A stretch of 64,000 nucleotides of DNA from positions 163,552,761-163,616,760 of the forward strand of contig OZ010799.1 in NCBI GenBank assembly GCA_963932465.1, written 5' to 3'. Made by a program: the position numbers and the translations under genes. This document shows positions 1-11,597 of this stretch, piece by piece. Source of the stretch: Maratus speciosus. Its lineage: Eukaryota > Arthropoda > Arachnida > Araneae > Salticidae. The notes under the pieces are model-generated. The model saw only the letters and a program-made list of their open reading frames with translations, had not been told where the DNA came from and searched no databases. Each line of letters starts with the position of its first letter. The stretch's first letter is position 1.

Positions 1-632
1 ACGATTCCTAGTCAAGTTACAAGGATTTAAAATTTGTACACCGAAATTGAGTTATACTAAAAACAAAACTTTAAATCGCGTTTTCTCAAAATGATAATTT
101 TGGTCGAGATTGTATAATCATAAATTTTCAAGCGTCTAATTTTTTATCCAATTTCCATAATATTAGATTTTCTTGTTTGCAATACGTTATATTTCAAAAC
201 TTATTATTTATATGCATGTATTACTGTACATAAATGAAAGTTTGGTAGCTATGTAACCTTTTTTTTTCGTGAAATTTTAAGAAAAAACTATAAATATTGA
301 AAGTTTTCATTATTTTTTTCTCGATATATTAGTATAATTTTTAAACGCATTCCAGCTTTGGTTGCAATATAACAAAGCTACCATTTGACAAAACACCAGG
401 TTCCTAAAGCCAAATTTAATGCGCATGGAGCCTTTTTAATTTGAGTGATTAAATAACATATTTTAAATAATAACGTATGTAATTACACACATTTTGGCAT
501 AAAATTGATTTATTTACTTAGAAAATGTACTAATTATTATATGTGAAATATGATTAAAAAAAATTGTTTTGAACGTTCCTTGTCCCCTTACGAAAAAAAT
601 GATAAAATGAGAACCTCATAACCAGAGTGACC
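1..632. other. AT-rich DNA without recognised feature
   Basis: No open frame of note, no repeat structure and no RNA gene is visible. It is the left flank of the TIR transposon that follows. Confidence 0.5.
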
Positions 633-1489
633 CACTAGGGTGGTCACAAGCAACATGGGAAAAAAATTAACGTTTTCTTCTGGGAGACTCTCCTAAAAGT
701 TGCCCATTAGTTAGAAAATGAGACTGGCAAAGTTTCAGCTCAAATGAATAATATTAACCAGTGCCTTATCGAGGTTGAATTCTTGAAAATGTGCAATTTT
801 TGACAAAAAACTGTCGTTTTTCTTTTTTTTTACGTGAAAACTATTTGTCTTAGAAACCTGATGTTTGTTTAATTTCATAAAAACTGCTGTTCCTTTGAAC
901 TTTTACTCTCATAAAAACTTATATTTAATGAACATTTAGTATTTTTCAGGTCAACTCGTGAACCATACCCTCAAACTCTGCATTTTTGAAACATAAGTGA
1001 AAATGATAAATTAATAATTTTATTGCTTTTGATAATTTTTTAGTATTATTTTCATTAACAGGCAAAAATAAGTGAACAATTTTTGTAACTTTAAAAATAT
1101 TTCCCGAATTATAATTGATTATTAGTCATCTAGTTCCGTGTCTAGTATGAAAGAGCTTCTCGATTTGTATTGCAGCTAAACCTCTGAATTTCTATTTTTA
1201 TTACAAGGTTGTTTTTGCTACCTGTTATCGTTTTCTATTTTTATAATTGATGAAAAATTCCGTAAAACCCCCTCCCCCTTTTGATATGATGGCATAAATG
1301 TAAGATTTTTTAAATTGGTCACTTGTCTCATCAAATCATCGACAGTAAGCTACCAAGTAATTGTCTAGTTTTATGTGTTTTATTTTATAATATTCGCAAA
1401 CTGAATGAAACTGAATGCCAGAGAAGCTGCTAGACTTAGAGTACATCCACCAGTTAGCCACAGACTTTAATTTTAAGTAGAAGAGCAAT

Positions 1490-2940
1490 CGACTCCGCAA
1501 ATAATTATTTCCTAAACAAAGAACTGAGCTCATCAAAAACAGATTTAAAAATTCCGGTTTAGAAAGAACTGTTGTTCACTGGGATGGAAAACTGCTTTAC
1601 CATTTTTTTGAATAAAGAAAATGTAGAGTGGATAGAAGTTTTAATTAGTTGTGGGGATGAAGAACAGTTACTACGAGTTCCACAGCTTGAAAATACTATC
1701 GGAATAATTCAGGCGAAAGCTGTATTTTCAGCAGTTGAAGAGTGTGAGGAAGTTGGTAAAATCCAGTCAATATGTTTTGATACAACTGCAGTAAACACCG
1801 GTAGTCTCAGAGGAAACTGCATTTCTATAGCAATTTCTGAAGGAAAAGTCTTCTGTATTTACCATGTCGCCACCATAATTTAGAAGTTATCCTAAAAGCC
1901 GTTTTTGATTGTAATAATCACATTGCATAATCACTGCTTCTCAGACAGATATTTAAAAAAAACAATTCTGATTGGGTGGTCTAAATTAAACCAGAGTAAG
2001 TATAAAAATGCTATTGAAGATGAAATACTAGTTATAAATAGTTAATTCAAAAGAAATTTCAAGTTTTCTTACAGGACCTTTTAAAAATTAACAGCTCAGC
2101 GATGATTATAAAGAGTTTATCCAACTTTGTTTAATTTTTATAGTACTTCTTCCTGCAAAACTTTTTTTCAGAGCACCTGGTGCTTTTTGTCATGTCAGAT
2201 GGATGGCACAGGCCATTTATTCTCTCAAAATATACTGTCATAGATAATCTATCAATAACAAATTTAGAAAAAGACTGTATTAGAGACCTTTGGTTATTTC
2301 TAATCAATATTTATGTAAAAGCATGCTTCAATACTCCCACTCCCACTTTGGGTTCCAATCCAAGTCCTGCAAATAATAAAATCACTTGTTCACTACAGTA
2401 AAATTGATAACTAGGTTACAGACAAAGCACTCGCTAAAATGATAAACCGCCTTTGGTATCTTAACTCGGATCAAGTTGCATTTTCATTTTTAGATGATAC
2501 ATTGGGAGAACAAAAAATGTCAACATAAGCATGGCTGTAAAATTAATGTCATTTGAAGAAGAAATGATGATGATGATAGGAATTTAAGAGCAACGAAAGG
2601 TTTCAACGAAGTGGATTATTTATTGAACAAAAAAGTCAATATTTTTGTTCCATCTCAAAGTGTAAAATTTTATAAGAGATTTTATATTAATAAGCATTTT
2701 TTTAAATACTGATTCCAATGTATTGTGTGGAAATAAATCTTATTTGAAAAAAAAGGAAAACAGTGCATGGTTTTAAAGTTGTCAATGATACAGGTGAAAG
2801 GAGATGAAAATTAACCTGAGATTTCAATTCCTGTTTAACAAAAGACGAAAAATAAAAACAGTGTACGCTAAAAGTTGTATCTGAAAGTAGAAAAACTTTT
2901 CAAGATTCTTCAAAAGCCACCTTATCCAACCCAATGCCAC
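1490..2940 (+). pseudogene. Transposase relic (HWDGK/CFDTT family)
   Basis: Several plus-strand fragments lie in register with one transposase family but are separated by stops and frameshifts. Near 1515-1600 a frame ends in VVHWDGKL; 1572-1883 gives 103 residues including SICFDTTAVNTGSLRG, followed by a degraded histidine block; 2180-2401 continues with a region resembling the family's ARWMAKAIYSL and RDLWLFLI segments; 2430-2560 gives NRLWYLNSDQVAFSFLDD. The aspartates in HWD and FDTT are plausible catalytic acids of a DDE nuclease, which is inference. No single frame spans the domain, so it cannot encode an active enzyme. The call rests on remembered family resemblance; the element's TIRs support it. 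Confidence 0.65.
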
Positions 2941-2941
2941 C

Positions 2942-3160
2942 TTAATCCTTTCCGGCCCAGTGGTCCCATGCCGGGACTACCTAATTTTAATTCCAAAGTT
3001 ACAAACGGCACCAAGAATATTTTAATAAAATTTTCCTTTTACAATGAAAGGTTAAAGTAATGTATTTTTAATTTCTAAAAAAAGTCCTTTGTAAATTTCG
3101 GTGTACACAATCATTTCATTATTTTACGAGCATAATTTTTCTGTACTGGAAAAGGGTTAA
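2942..3160. mobile_element. 211-bp MITE flanked by TTAA (piggyBac-like)
   Basis: TTAA at 2942-2945 and 3157-3160 flanks a 211-bp sequence with short inverted ends (TCCTTTCC / GGAAAAGGG). Its interior matches, in reverse orientation, the 211-bp element at 6963-7173, for example around TAATTTTAAT and GGCACCA. Equal length, shared interior and TTAA flanks make this one non-autonomous family. It lies inside the larger transposon and ends the readable transposase relic. Confidence 0.7.
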
Positions 3161-3748
3161 TGTGACAATTGTAAGGGATAATAATTACTTTTCTTTATTA
3201 TGCTTCCTTTCTTGTAACAAAACTTTAATAATAAAATGCATTTGAGCATTATTTGTTCTAATTTTTATACTTTCTTCGCCCTCAATTTTTTAATTCTTTC
3301 AGTTTAAAATATGATTTTTTTCGTTTTCTTTGGAATTTTTTTAAAAATTAAACACATGATTATGTACAAAATGAAAAAAAGAAAACAAAAGGTGGAAAGC
3401 AAATGAAATAGAATGTTACACTTTTTTTTTTCGCATTTTCTTAAAAAGTAAATTTTTAGGATTTGGGTGAAGTCTGGTCCTGAAAAATGCTCATATTTCT
3501 AAATGTATACATTTTTAGAAAAAAAATGGTATTTGGTTCTTCAAAGCAAAACTTCTTTTTTATAAAATGAGCCTGAATTATATTTCTAGATACAATTGTA
3601 TTTATTTAATGAAGTAAAAACAGAATTTTTTGCGAAAAATCACGTTTTTTTCAAACTTAAACCTCAATGAGGCACGGGTTAATATTATCCAAATGAGCTG
3701 AAACTTTGCTAATCTCATTTTCTAGTCTATTGGCAACTTTTTTTTTTT

Positions 3749-3764
3749 GGGGGGGGGGGGGGGG
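3749..3764 (+). repeat. Homopolymer run of 16 G
   Basis: An uninterrupted G tract follows a T tract within the right TIR. The matching left TIR position reads only CTGGGAGACTC, so the tract is a later expansion in one arm. Confidence 0.9.
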
Positions 3765-4077
3765 TCCCCCAGAAAAAATTCGAAAATTGATTTCTTGCGA
3801 CCACCCTAGTGACTCACCATAATTGCCACTATTTCTAACTTGTATTTGACATGGTAATTATGGAGCGGATAATAATGTATCAAAAATACAAACAAAACTC
3901 CAGGTATATAATATCTTCTTTATCACAAATAGTTACAGATCATTTACTTTGTGCAATTCATAATTATTTGCCATCACATTTCAACTAGTATATGTCAGCC
4001 ACTCTTTCACACAATCAAAGATTTTTATCAGGTGGGTTGAACTTGAGTACCATTTGGATATGATTCGAGTTCCAAAA

Positions 4078-5008
4078 CACCGCCCCCAGAATACTAGGCC
4101 TGAGCACTGACACGAAAATGGCGTCTATCGTCGGCGGATTTTTTAAAAACTTATCTGCGGTCCTTAAATTTGTTTGTAAAATAGCTTTTTATAAAAGATT
4201 TCTTTGACTTGTTCAGGGCTACCAAATGGTCCGCCAACTGAATACCAATATATATATATTTTTTAATTTTCTTTTTAGATTTTTCTTACAAACCGCCCCG
4301 AAAACGCCTTTGAAAGTTAATTCTTTGGCAAACGTACCATAAAATTTTCTGTTAAAATTTATTGGTATTCTGTTGGTGGACCATTTGGGAGCCATGCTTG
4401 TTGAATCGCAGAAAAATAAAATGGAAAAAAACTTTTAAAAATTATTGGTACTAAAATTCAAGAGACCATACACACGCTGAATAAAAAACTGCCTTTGCCA
4501 GCAGCCAGTTTTGTGTCAGTGCTCAGTCGTTAACATCGAAATACTCAAGGCCAGAGAACACGAATGTAACGTCATCACTATTCGACCAACTTTTCAATAG
4601 TGTTGGAATTCACACCGGAAAATATTGAATAGCAATTTTGTTTCATTTTATTTGTGGAATATATATCATCTTATAAAACAATAATAACTATTTAAAAATA
4701 CTGGTGAGAATTCGGAAACCCTAAATAAAAATTCACCTAGATGCGGAATACCACAGTGTTGCCGCATCTGGCTGATTTTTTATTGGGGGATTCCAAATTC
4801 TTACCAATAAGTTTAAATAGTTATTATTATTTTATAAGATGATAGATATTCCACAAATAAAATAAAAGAAAATTGCTATTCCAAAACTTCCGGTGTGAAT
4901 CCCAACGCTGGTGAGAAGTCGGTCGATTAGTGATGACGTCACACTCATGTCCTTTGGCCTTGAGTAATTCGATGGCAGCGACTCAGGCCTAGTATTCAGA
5001 GGGCGGTG
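4078..5008. mobile_element. Fold-back element, interrupted by an inner element
   Basis: The left end (CACCGCCCCCAGAATACTAG from 4078) is the inverted partner of the right end (4979-5008). The arms continue inward after the inserted block: 4527-4680 pairs with 4830-4985, including CTCAAGGCC and the TGACGTCA-like segment. The centre is a large hairpin. A second copy of the hairpin core lies at 59006-59467, so this is a dispersed family. No coding capacity is visible; the small minus-strand open frame at 4832-5014 is a by-product. Confidence 0.75.
4100..4526. mobile_element. Nested fold-back MITE of 427 bp
   Basis: The ends are perfect inverted repeats (CTGAGCACTGACAC at 4100 and its complement ending at 4526). 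The block breaks the left arm of the surrounding fold-back exactly where the right arm reads straight through. An inner hairpin occupies about 4216-4394, with arms containing CCAAATGGTCC. The target duplication is ambiguous because the TIR overlaps a CTGAG of the host element. Confidence 0.7.
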
Positions 5009-5132
5009 CTCCAAAGGGTGTATGAGTGCAGTGTTATGTATTGCACAAATTAAAACTCTTTAACTCCTTGTTTTTAATGTTTCCATGGTTTTTACCGTTT
5101 TTTAGGAATAGCGCCATCTATCTTCAAAATAC

Positions 5133-5134
<2 letters not shown>

Positions 5135-5166
<32 letters not shown>
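5135..5166 (+). repeat. Poly(T) tract, 32 nt
   Basis: Uninterrupted T run. No recognisable retroposon body lies next to it on either side, so I do not call it a SINE or LINE tail. Confidence 0.85.
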
Positions 5167-5168
<2 letters not shown>

Positions 5169-5204
5169 ATAAACAAAATTTTTGAGAGCTAACAGCAATG
5201 CAGT

Positions 5205-5411
5205 TTAACACTAGAACCGACGAAAATTTTACTCAAGTGTTATAAAACTATTTTACACCAGAATTTTTATTTAAAATTATTTAACTTATATAATTAACTT
5301 ATCTCTCCGTGGTACATATTTAACTTATTTTAGAAAAAAAAATTGGTGCGAATCGAAATATTTTACATTTTTTAGCGGTCAAAATTACCGCTACGGCGGT
5401 TCTAGCGTTAA
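5205..5411. mobile_element. 199-bp TTAA MITE (piggyBac-like)
   Basis: TTAA duplications at 5205-5208 and 5408-5411 flank inverted ends CACTAGAACCG and CGGTTCTAGCG. A truncated second copy with the same ends and interior (for example ATCTCTCCGTGG) starts at 60595. It has no coding capacity. Confidence 0.8.
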
Positions 5412-6958
5412 GCAGTATATTTGGTTTTATATTTAGGTTAAAAATTAGTTAATTTTTGATGACGTTGTATGTGCATAAAAATCAACTTTTTTCTTATCTC
5501 CTTTACTGGTTTAAACACGTTAAAATGAATATCAAATATTAAAAGGATTTTAATACACAATCTACATTTTAAAAAGATAGAAATTCATTTATTCTCTTGT
5601 GTATTTTACCTGGCATTTCCCGAATTTTTAAAGAAAGCGTAGTAAATCATTTTTCTAATAGTTAATTGTAAAAAAAGATATATGTTTCTATCTCATTAAT
5701 CATTAAATTTAATTAATTTTCTTAGAAACTATCAAAACCATTCGTCAGTATGTTGATTCAATAAATAATAAATTAGCAGTTGAGTTTCCTGTTCTTGTTT
5801 TTATTTGGTTTGTTATTCGAAATCTTATATAAAAGATATAAAAAAAGATGCAAGTAATAAAGTGTAGATATATTAAAAGAGAAAAAGTAAAGGATTGAGA
5901 TTTTTCTTTATTTCTGAATGCTTCTTAATGTAATAAAGAGCTGAGATAGTTTATTAGGTAAATCTTTGAATATTAATTTATAAATTCTTTTTGTAGTAAC
6001 CGAAATAAATCATTTTGCTTATATTTAAAAATTAAAAATACTCCCCATTTAATTAATAAATGATTTTGTTTAATTTTTTTCAGTAGCTACAGATTAATGC
6101 GACGTGAGTTTGTATCTGGAAACAATGAAATAACAGACATGCCGCAAGCGACTATTTTATTATTATTATATTTACAACTATTTCCAAACAATGATTTTTG
6201 CGGTACATTTCTACTAGAAATTTAGGTGAAATTACTCTTTCTTAATAGTGGTATATGAAACAGTACAAGAACAGTTGCCATGGAATTCCTGGGATAAGTA
6301 TGCGATGTTCATGCATACATTTTGATTCGTTACTAAAATTGTGATGTACAAAAAATCAGTGCACGTAATTAACAAGAAAGAAAAATCACGTATGAAGCAT
6401 AGATAATGAAACACTTTCTAACTCTTCCAGAATACTTTAACAAATATTTAGTTGTTTAATAAAGTAAAGAAGATACCTAAGTAAACATTTTAGAAAACGT
6501 ATAACTCATTTGAAAACAAAATCCTAACAATTGCCGCCTATATCCGGGAAGTTAATCCAATTCTTTTGTGCAGCTCTTTGTAGGATCTACAGATCTGTAC
6601 AGATCTGTACATAGTATGCTAAATGTTAGTTTAGTAAGAAAATGCATGATAAAGTTCAAAATTCACCTTCAGCAATTTCTATCGATAGGCGGTAATGTAT
6701 TTGAATTCTGTCGTAAAAACCAGTACATTTCATACCGATTTATATATACTCCACATATTAAGATGTAATTTAATTTATGTAAAAACATGCATAAAACTAG
6801 TGCAATTGCATTTTTCGAATTTAATATCCATAGGCGCCAAGGCATCTACATCTTAGCATAGCCCTGTGTATGTTTTTATTTACGTGCTACAAGCATCACT
6901 TAGTAAAAATTAAATGTAGTTGAGCTTGAAAATTCAAAATACAAATTTAAAAACACCT
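5412..6958. other. AT-rich interval, no gene seen
   Basis: Only short chance open frames occur. A small repeated palindrome, ACAGATCTGT, occurs twice near 6588-6611. I see no tandem array, TIR pair or coding relic. Confidence 0.5.
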
Positions 6959-7177
6959 TTAACCCTTTTAGGGGTAAGGTATTTCTACTTCAGAAATGTT
7001 CAAATAATTAATTCAAACCATAATTTACGAATAAATCTATTTGAAAATAATCAAAAGCTTTACTTGACATTAATTTTGAGATTGAAATTGTACTAAAAAA
7101 ATACTGGTGCCATTTGGCAATTTGGGCATTAAAATTAAGCGTTTGGAGACTGCAAACGGCGCCCCTGAAAGGGTTAA
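6959..7177. mobile_element. 211-bp TTAA MITE (piggyBac-like)
   Basis: TTAA at 6959-6962 and 7174-7177 flank ends CCCTTTTAGGGG and CCCCTGAAAGGG. It has the same length as, and an inverted interior similar to, the MITE at 2946-3156. The terminal CCCTTT fits piggyBac-type termini. Confidence 0.8.
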
Positions 7178-7853
7178 GCAATTCACCCTCATTCTCTGTA
7201 ATGCTGTGTATGTAATGTAATATTGTGTATAGAATTTATTCACACCACATACTATGCGAAAATTTAGTTCAACTTAAAACCGCATGCCATAACTGAAAAA
7301 GAGCTTTTAGTAATCCTCCATAATAGAAAAAATAATAGCCAAAGTCGGATAAATTATTGCATCGAAATCGTTTCTGTGCCCGTGTAAATTAATGATAAAT
7401 ACAATGCACATCATATTAAACTGCAATCATCTTGTAGTAAATCTCAGTAATGTATACCAGTTTCATAATGTTTGAAATAATGCGACATAATTGATATGTC
7501 TGATATGATAATTGATATTGATATGTATATTAAAATGATAATAACGAACAAAATTATGGAAGAAAAATAATTCAATTTTTGGCACGTTTTCCTCAAGGGG
7601 TTAATTATCAGTTTTTATTGTTGAAGTTTTTAGAAAATGTCGGATTCAGATGGCCGTAAGATACCCTGTATTTGTAACTAAAAAATATGATTGTGATACT
7701 TGCGTTCTATACAGAAACTTTTGTTGTAACATTCACTTCGTTCCATTACCCGTTACTTTTAAACAAAAACTTATTGTTGGGCATTCCCTTTCTTCCATTA
7801 CCCGTAACTTTTCTGACCATCACTTCAAATACGCCATGTTTAAATATCCTAAT
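7178..7853. other. AT-rich interval, no gene seen
   Basis: No repeat or coding signal beyond chance open frames. A GGGGTTAA at about 7589-7596 looks like a MITE end, but no partner is visible. Confidence 0.45.
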
Positions 7854-9180
7854 CTATACTAATATTATAAAGAAGTAACATTTGTTTGTTTGCAGGAGGT
7901 AATCTCTGGAACTACCGAACCGATTTCAAAAGTAATGGTATGAAAATTATTGTGTTATTCCACGTTCGGACACAGGCTATAAGTTGATGCCACTACCCTA
8001 AAGGGGATGTAGGATAACATGGTGTTCTAAAAACAGGATTGTTGTGTTACTGAAGGGCTTAGAAATATGAAATTTGGAATATTAGTTACTCATAAGATAT
8101 AACTGATCTCTAAGAACATTTCCTAAACAATTCGAAATTTAAAAGTGGCGAAAATACGCAAAATGCGTTCTAAAAAACGTTCTTTATGGTGATTTCTACG
8201 CAATCTCAGGAAATGCCAAACCGATTTAAAAAATAATGGTGTCAAAGTGATGGTGACAATACTTTCTCCAAGATAGGCTATATTTTAAGTCGGCGCCAAT
8301 TCCCCCAAAGGGGGTGCAGGAGCATAAAACGTTCTAAAAATGCTATTTTTGTGTTACTGAAGGACCTAGAAATATGAAATTTGAAATTTTGGTAACTTAT
8401 TAGATATAAAGGATTTCCAAGAACACTTCTTAAAAAATTGGAAATTTAAAAGGGGTGAAAATGTGCGAAAAGCGTTCTAAAAATGTTCTAAATTGCGATT
8501 TCTACACAATCTCAAGAAATATAAAACTGCTTGCAAAACGTAATGGTTACAAATTGATGGTGACAGTCCCTGCTCCAACATAGGCTATATTTTATGTTGC
8601 TGTCACTACCATCTGGGGATTGCAAGAGAAAACCAAGTTTATTTTGCTTTTTTTGCATAATTGAGCAATCTAGCATTTTTAATTTGGCATGGAATTTACT
8701 TAAAAGGTGAAATGCTTTCTAAGAACCGTCGGAAGGAAAAAATTAAAATGATGAAACGAGCGAAAAGCTTTCTAAAAACGTTCTAAATTACTATTTTTAT
8801 AAAATCTTATCAGATACCAAACAGATTAAAAAAATAATGGTGGCAAATTGTTAGTGATAGAACCTGCTCAAACATAAGCTATATTTCATGTCTGTCCCAC
8901 TATCAGCAGAGGGTTCCAGGAGAAAAAAAACGTTCTAAATTGCGATTTATGTGACATTGAAGAGACTAGAAACTTTAAATATGGCGTGGTAGTTAGTTAT
9001 AAAATATAAAAGCCCTCGAAAGACTGTCGAAAATGAATTCGAATTAAAAAGCGGTGAAGCGAAGGAGAGGTGCGAAAAGCGTTCTAAAAAAGTCCTAAAT
9101 TACGATTTCTATGCAATCTTAGAAAATATAAACCGATTATAAAAGTAATAATTGAGAATCAATGGTGACAGTCTCTGAGC
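7854..9180 (+). repeat. Diverged tandem array, period about 300 bp
   Basis: It opens with ACTAATATTATAAAG and a TTTGTTTGTTTG tract, an opening I associate with arthropod repeats. Four to five degenerate units follow. Each carries, in order, an AACCGATTT-like block, a variant of GGCTATATTTTA, a GTGTTACTGAAGG-like block, a GAAATATGAAATTT-like block and a GCGTTCTAAAAA block. Unit identity is moderate, so the array is old. It may be the body of a Helitron-like or similar non-autonomous element; no terminal signature was found on the right. Confidence 0.6.
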
Positions 9181-9187
9181 CCAAATG

Positions 9188-10445
9188 TTGGTAAAATGCC
9201 CCCCAAAAAAGGTTTTTATTAAAAAAATCAAATTTTTTATTGTTTTACGGAAAAAGTATCTAGAAATTCAGAAAGTAGACAAAATTTGCAACAAATTATA
9301 TATGTGACATTATGACTTAGGATGAAGGGGAAGAGGGGATCGGCCTCGGAATATGCGCCGCGATGCTGCGTGGACTAAGTTGCGGAATTCCACTTAACCA
9401 CTCACACAGTTACATTCGCACTCCCATCTCCCCTCCGAACTTTCTCTATAAGGTTTACTTTAAGTTTTTTGTATCGCTGAATCCGAATTTTTAACTTACC
9501 TCCAAAATTTCACCACCCCCCCCCCCCCCCCCCGAGTACCCTACAAAATAGTTTTGTTATTGTTTTAGGAGAAAAGCATTACGAAATTCAGAAACTAGAC
9601 AAAATTTGCAACAAATAGGATACATGACATTATGATGTAGGATAAACGGGGACAGAGGGGACTGCCTCAGAACACTCTCGCGCGCTTTTCTCAAAAACCA
9701 AATTTTTTCAAAAAATCAATTTTTTGGGGGGTTACCGGGTGAAATTTTGGTGGGAAGTTACAAATTCGTATTCAGAGAACCAAAAAACATAAAGTGAGTC
9801 GAAATCCAGAAGTAGTATTAATTTTTCCAGGTAAAATCCCCTATTGCCTGGACTGTATAACTGCACGTAGCGCTGCCGTGCATGGTCAGAGGCAGCCCTC
9901 TCCCTCCCCCTTCATCCTACGTCATAATGTCATATATCCTATTTGTTGCAAATTTTGTCTAGCTTCTGAATTTTGTAATGCTTTTCCCCTAAAACAATAA
10001 GAAATTTAAGTTAAAAACAACTATTTTGGGGTGTTTCGGGGGGCTAAATTTTGGGGGTAAGTTAAAAATTCGGATTCAGCGACCCAAAAATCTTAAAGTA
10101 AACCTTATAGGGAAAGTTCGGAGGGGAGACGGGAGGGCGAGTGTAAACACTGTGAGTGGTTAAGTGGAATTGCGCAACTTAGTCAACGCAGCACCGCGGC
10201 GCATGTTCCGAGGCAGATCCCTCCTCCCCATTCACCCTACGTCTTAATGTCATATATCTTATTAGTTGCAAATTTTGTCTACTTTCTGATTTTCTAGATA
10301 CTTTTTCCCTAAAACAATAAAAAACTGATTTTTTTAATAAAAACCTTTTTTGGGGGGCATTTTACCAAAATTTGAGGGATTGCCGGGGGAAATTTTGGTG
10401 GGAAGTTACAATTTCGGATTCAGCGACCCAAAAAACATAAAGTAA
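9188..10445. repeat. Compound inverted and tandem repeat of about 1.2 kb
   Basis: Sequence from 9188 inward pairs with sequence ending at 10367 (GGTAAAATGCC and its complement), with the axis near 9780. Each arm holds two related units sharing CAAAATTTGCAACAAAT, a GACATTATGA block and an AGGATGAAGGGG-type block. The left half runs inverted and the right half direct. A further partial direct unit extends to about 10445. A run of 18 C lies at 9516-9533. The open frame at 9794-10000 falls within the repeat and is not treated as a gene. Confidence 0.75.
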
Positions 10446-10628
10446 GCCTATTTCCTGAACTTCCATTTATTCTGCCAGATAAAAATTGGACTATATGTAG
10501 CCTGGAGTATAACTAGATTATCATAACCTTTTCTTATAATTTAATAAATTTTATACATTTAAAAATAAATATGTTTCATTCTGTCCCTATGTGGTTTTTT
10601 TAGAAAATGCTATGAATTCTTTTGAAAG

Positions 10629-10632
<4 letters not shown>

Positions 10633-10666
<34 letters not shown>
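10633..10666 (+). repeat. Poly(A) tract, 34 nt
   Basis: Uninterrupted A run. No coding or tRNA-like body precedes it, so it is recorded only as a homopolymer. Confidence 0.85.
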
Positions 10667-10667
<1 letters not shown>

Positions 10668-10739
10668 ATATTTAGTCAAATAAACGTAACAAAAATTAAA
10701 AAAATCACGTATGGTAAAATAAAATTAGAGATAACAACT

Positions 10740-11340
10740 TATTTTTTTCACTAATAATCAATATGTCCTTGGACTATGTTATGTAAAAATCCTAGAAATT
10801 TATATATCTATTTTTTATGCTTTTTTCCTTAATAAGAAATGACGTAAATGAAGAAGTAAGTGACTTATAGAGAATATTATGTTAGTTTTATGTTGATCAT
10901 GTTTTTTTCAGTCAAATTGCTCATCAAATACAGATCCCAAAATTGATCATCGAAATGTAAGACAAAATTCAATAATAGTGTCATAAAAAAACTTCAACAA
11001 TTTCCGTGAGCAAATATTAGAAAGCGTATGACCTTAAGAATCTGACAAGTTATCGATTTATTAAATCACGAATACTTTGCATGTATAATAATTTCTTTGC
11101 GATGTACTTATTTAATTTGGGTAAAGAAAAAAAATTCATTTGGTTGTTGACAGATTTGTCAAATTCTGCTGAAAGATAAAATAAAACATAAGATATACGT
11201 CTTCATCATTTTATGCGGCTTATTCGAAAAAATATATATAGAATTGCTGTTAAAAAATATATAAAAAAAAACATATTTTCTCAAATAAACTTGAAATAAA
11301 TCGCAAAATTTGGTACAGTACGTATTAATCCATTTGAATA
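10740..11340 (+). repeat. Dispersed repeat copy (NLTSYRFIKS family), decayed
   Basis: The stretch shares blocks with 18955-19930, 24240-24720 and 44640-45210: a GACAAAATTCAATA block, a TTAAGAATCTGACAAG block and an ATTTGGTTGTTGACAGAT-like block. One plus-strand frame reads KNLTSYRFIKSR with nearby stops. I do not recognise the parent. It could be a decayed multicopy gene or a non-coding repeat whose frame is coincidental. Confidence 0.5.
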
Positions 11341-11597
11341 TCTTGCAAGCTGTACTAATCTTCCGTAATATGTGGATTAATGTGACCTACGTTTAACAAC
11401 GTTGCGAACTAGAAAATTGATTTAATGAATCTTTATTTGTTTAATTTGAGGTTTCTAGGCAGAAGTTATTAAATATCATTTATTAACAAAAATTCTTGTT
11501 CGAAACCTATTAAACCTTGATCAAATTAACCCAAATATTATGGAAGATTAGTAGGAGTTCGGTAACTAAGCATTTATATCATATACCTCATAGTTTT

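Larger units (their letters stand above)
633..3811 (+). mobile_element. DNA transposon with long TIRs, inactive
   Basis: The left end (about 633-1010) and the right end (about 3430-3811) are imperfect inverted repeats of each other. Both termini read CACTAGGGTGGTC followed by a Pu-CAAG block. Further in, both arms share blocks such as CAAAGTTTCAGCTCA and AATATTAACC, so the TIR is close to 390 bp with indels. The right arm also holds a run of 16 G (3749-3764). A transposase relic lies on the plus strand between the arms and a TTAA MITE has inserted near the 3' side. The flanking 8-mers do not match clearly, so the exact termini and target duplication are unresolved. The superfamily is not certain; the transposase fragments belong to an animal family with an HWDGK motif and a CFDTT motif. 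Confidence 0.8.

Noticed and set aside
5135..5166. Poly(T) tracts as SINE or LINE tails
   Set aside because: No tRNA-like or reverse-transcriptase body or target duplication is visible beside this tract or the others at 10633, 12964 and 61952.
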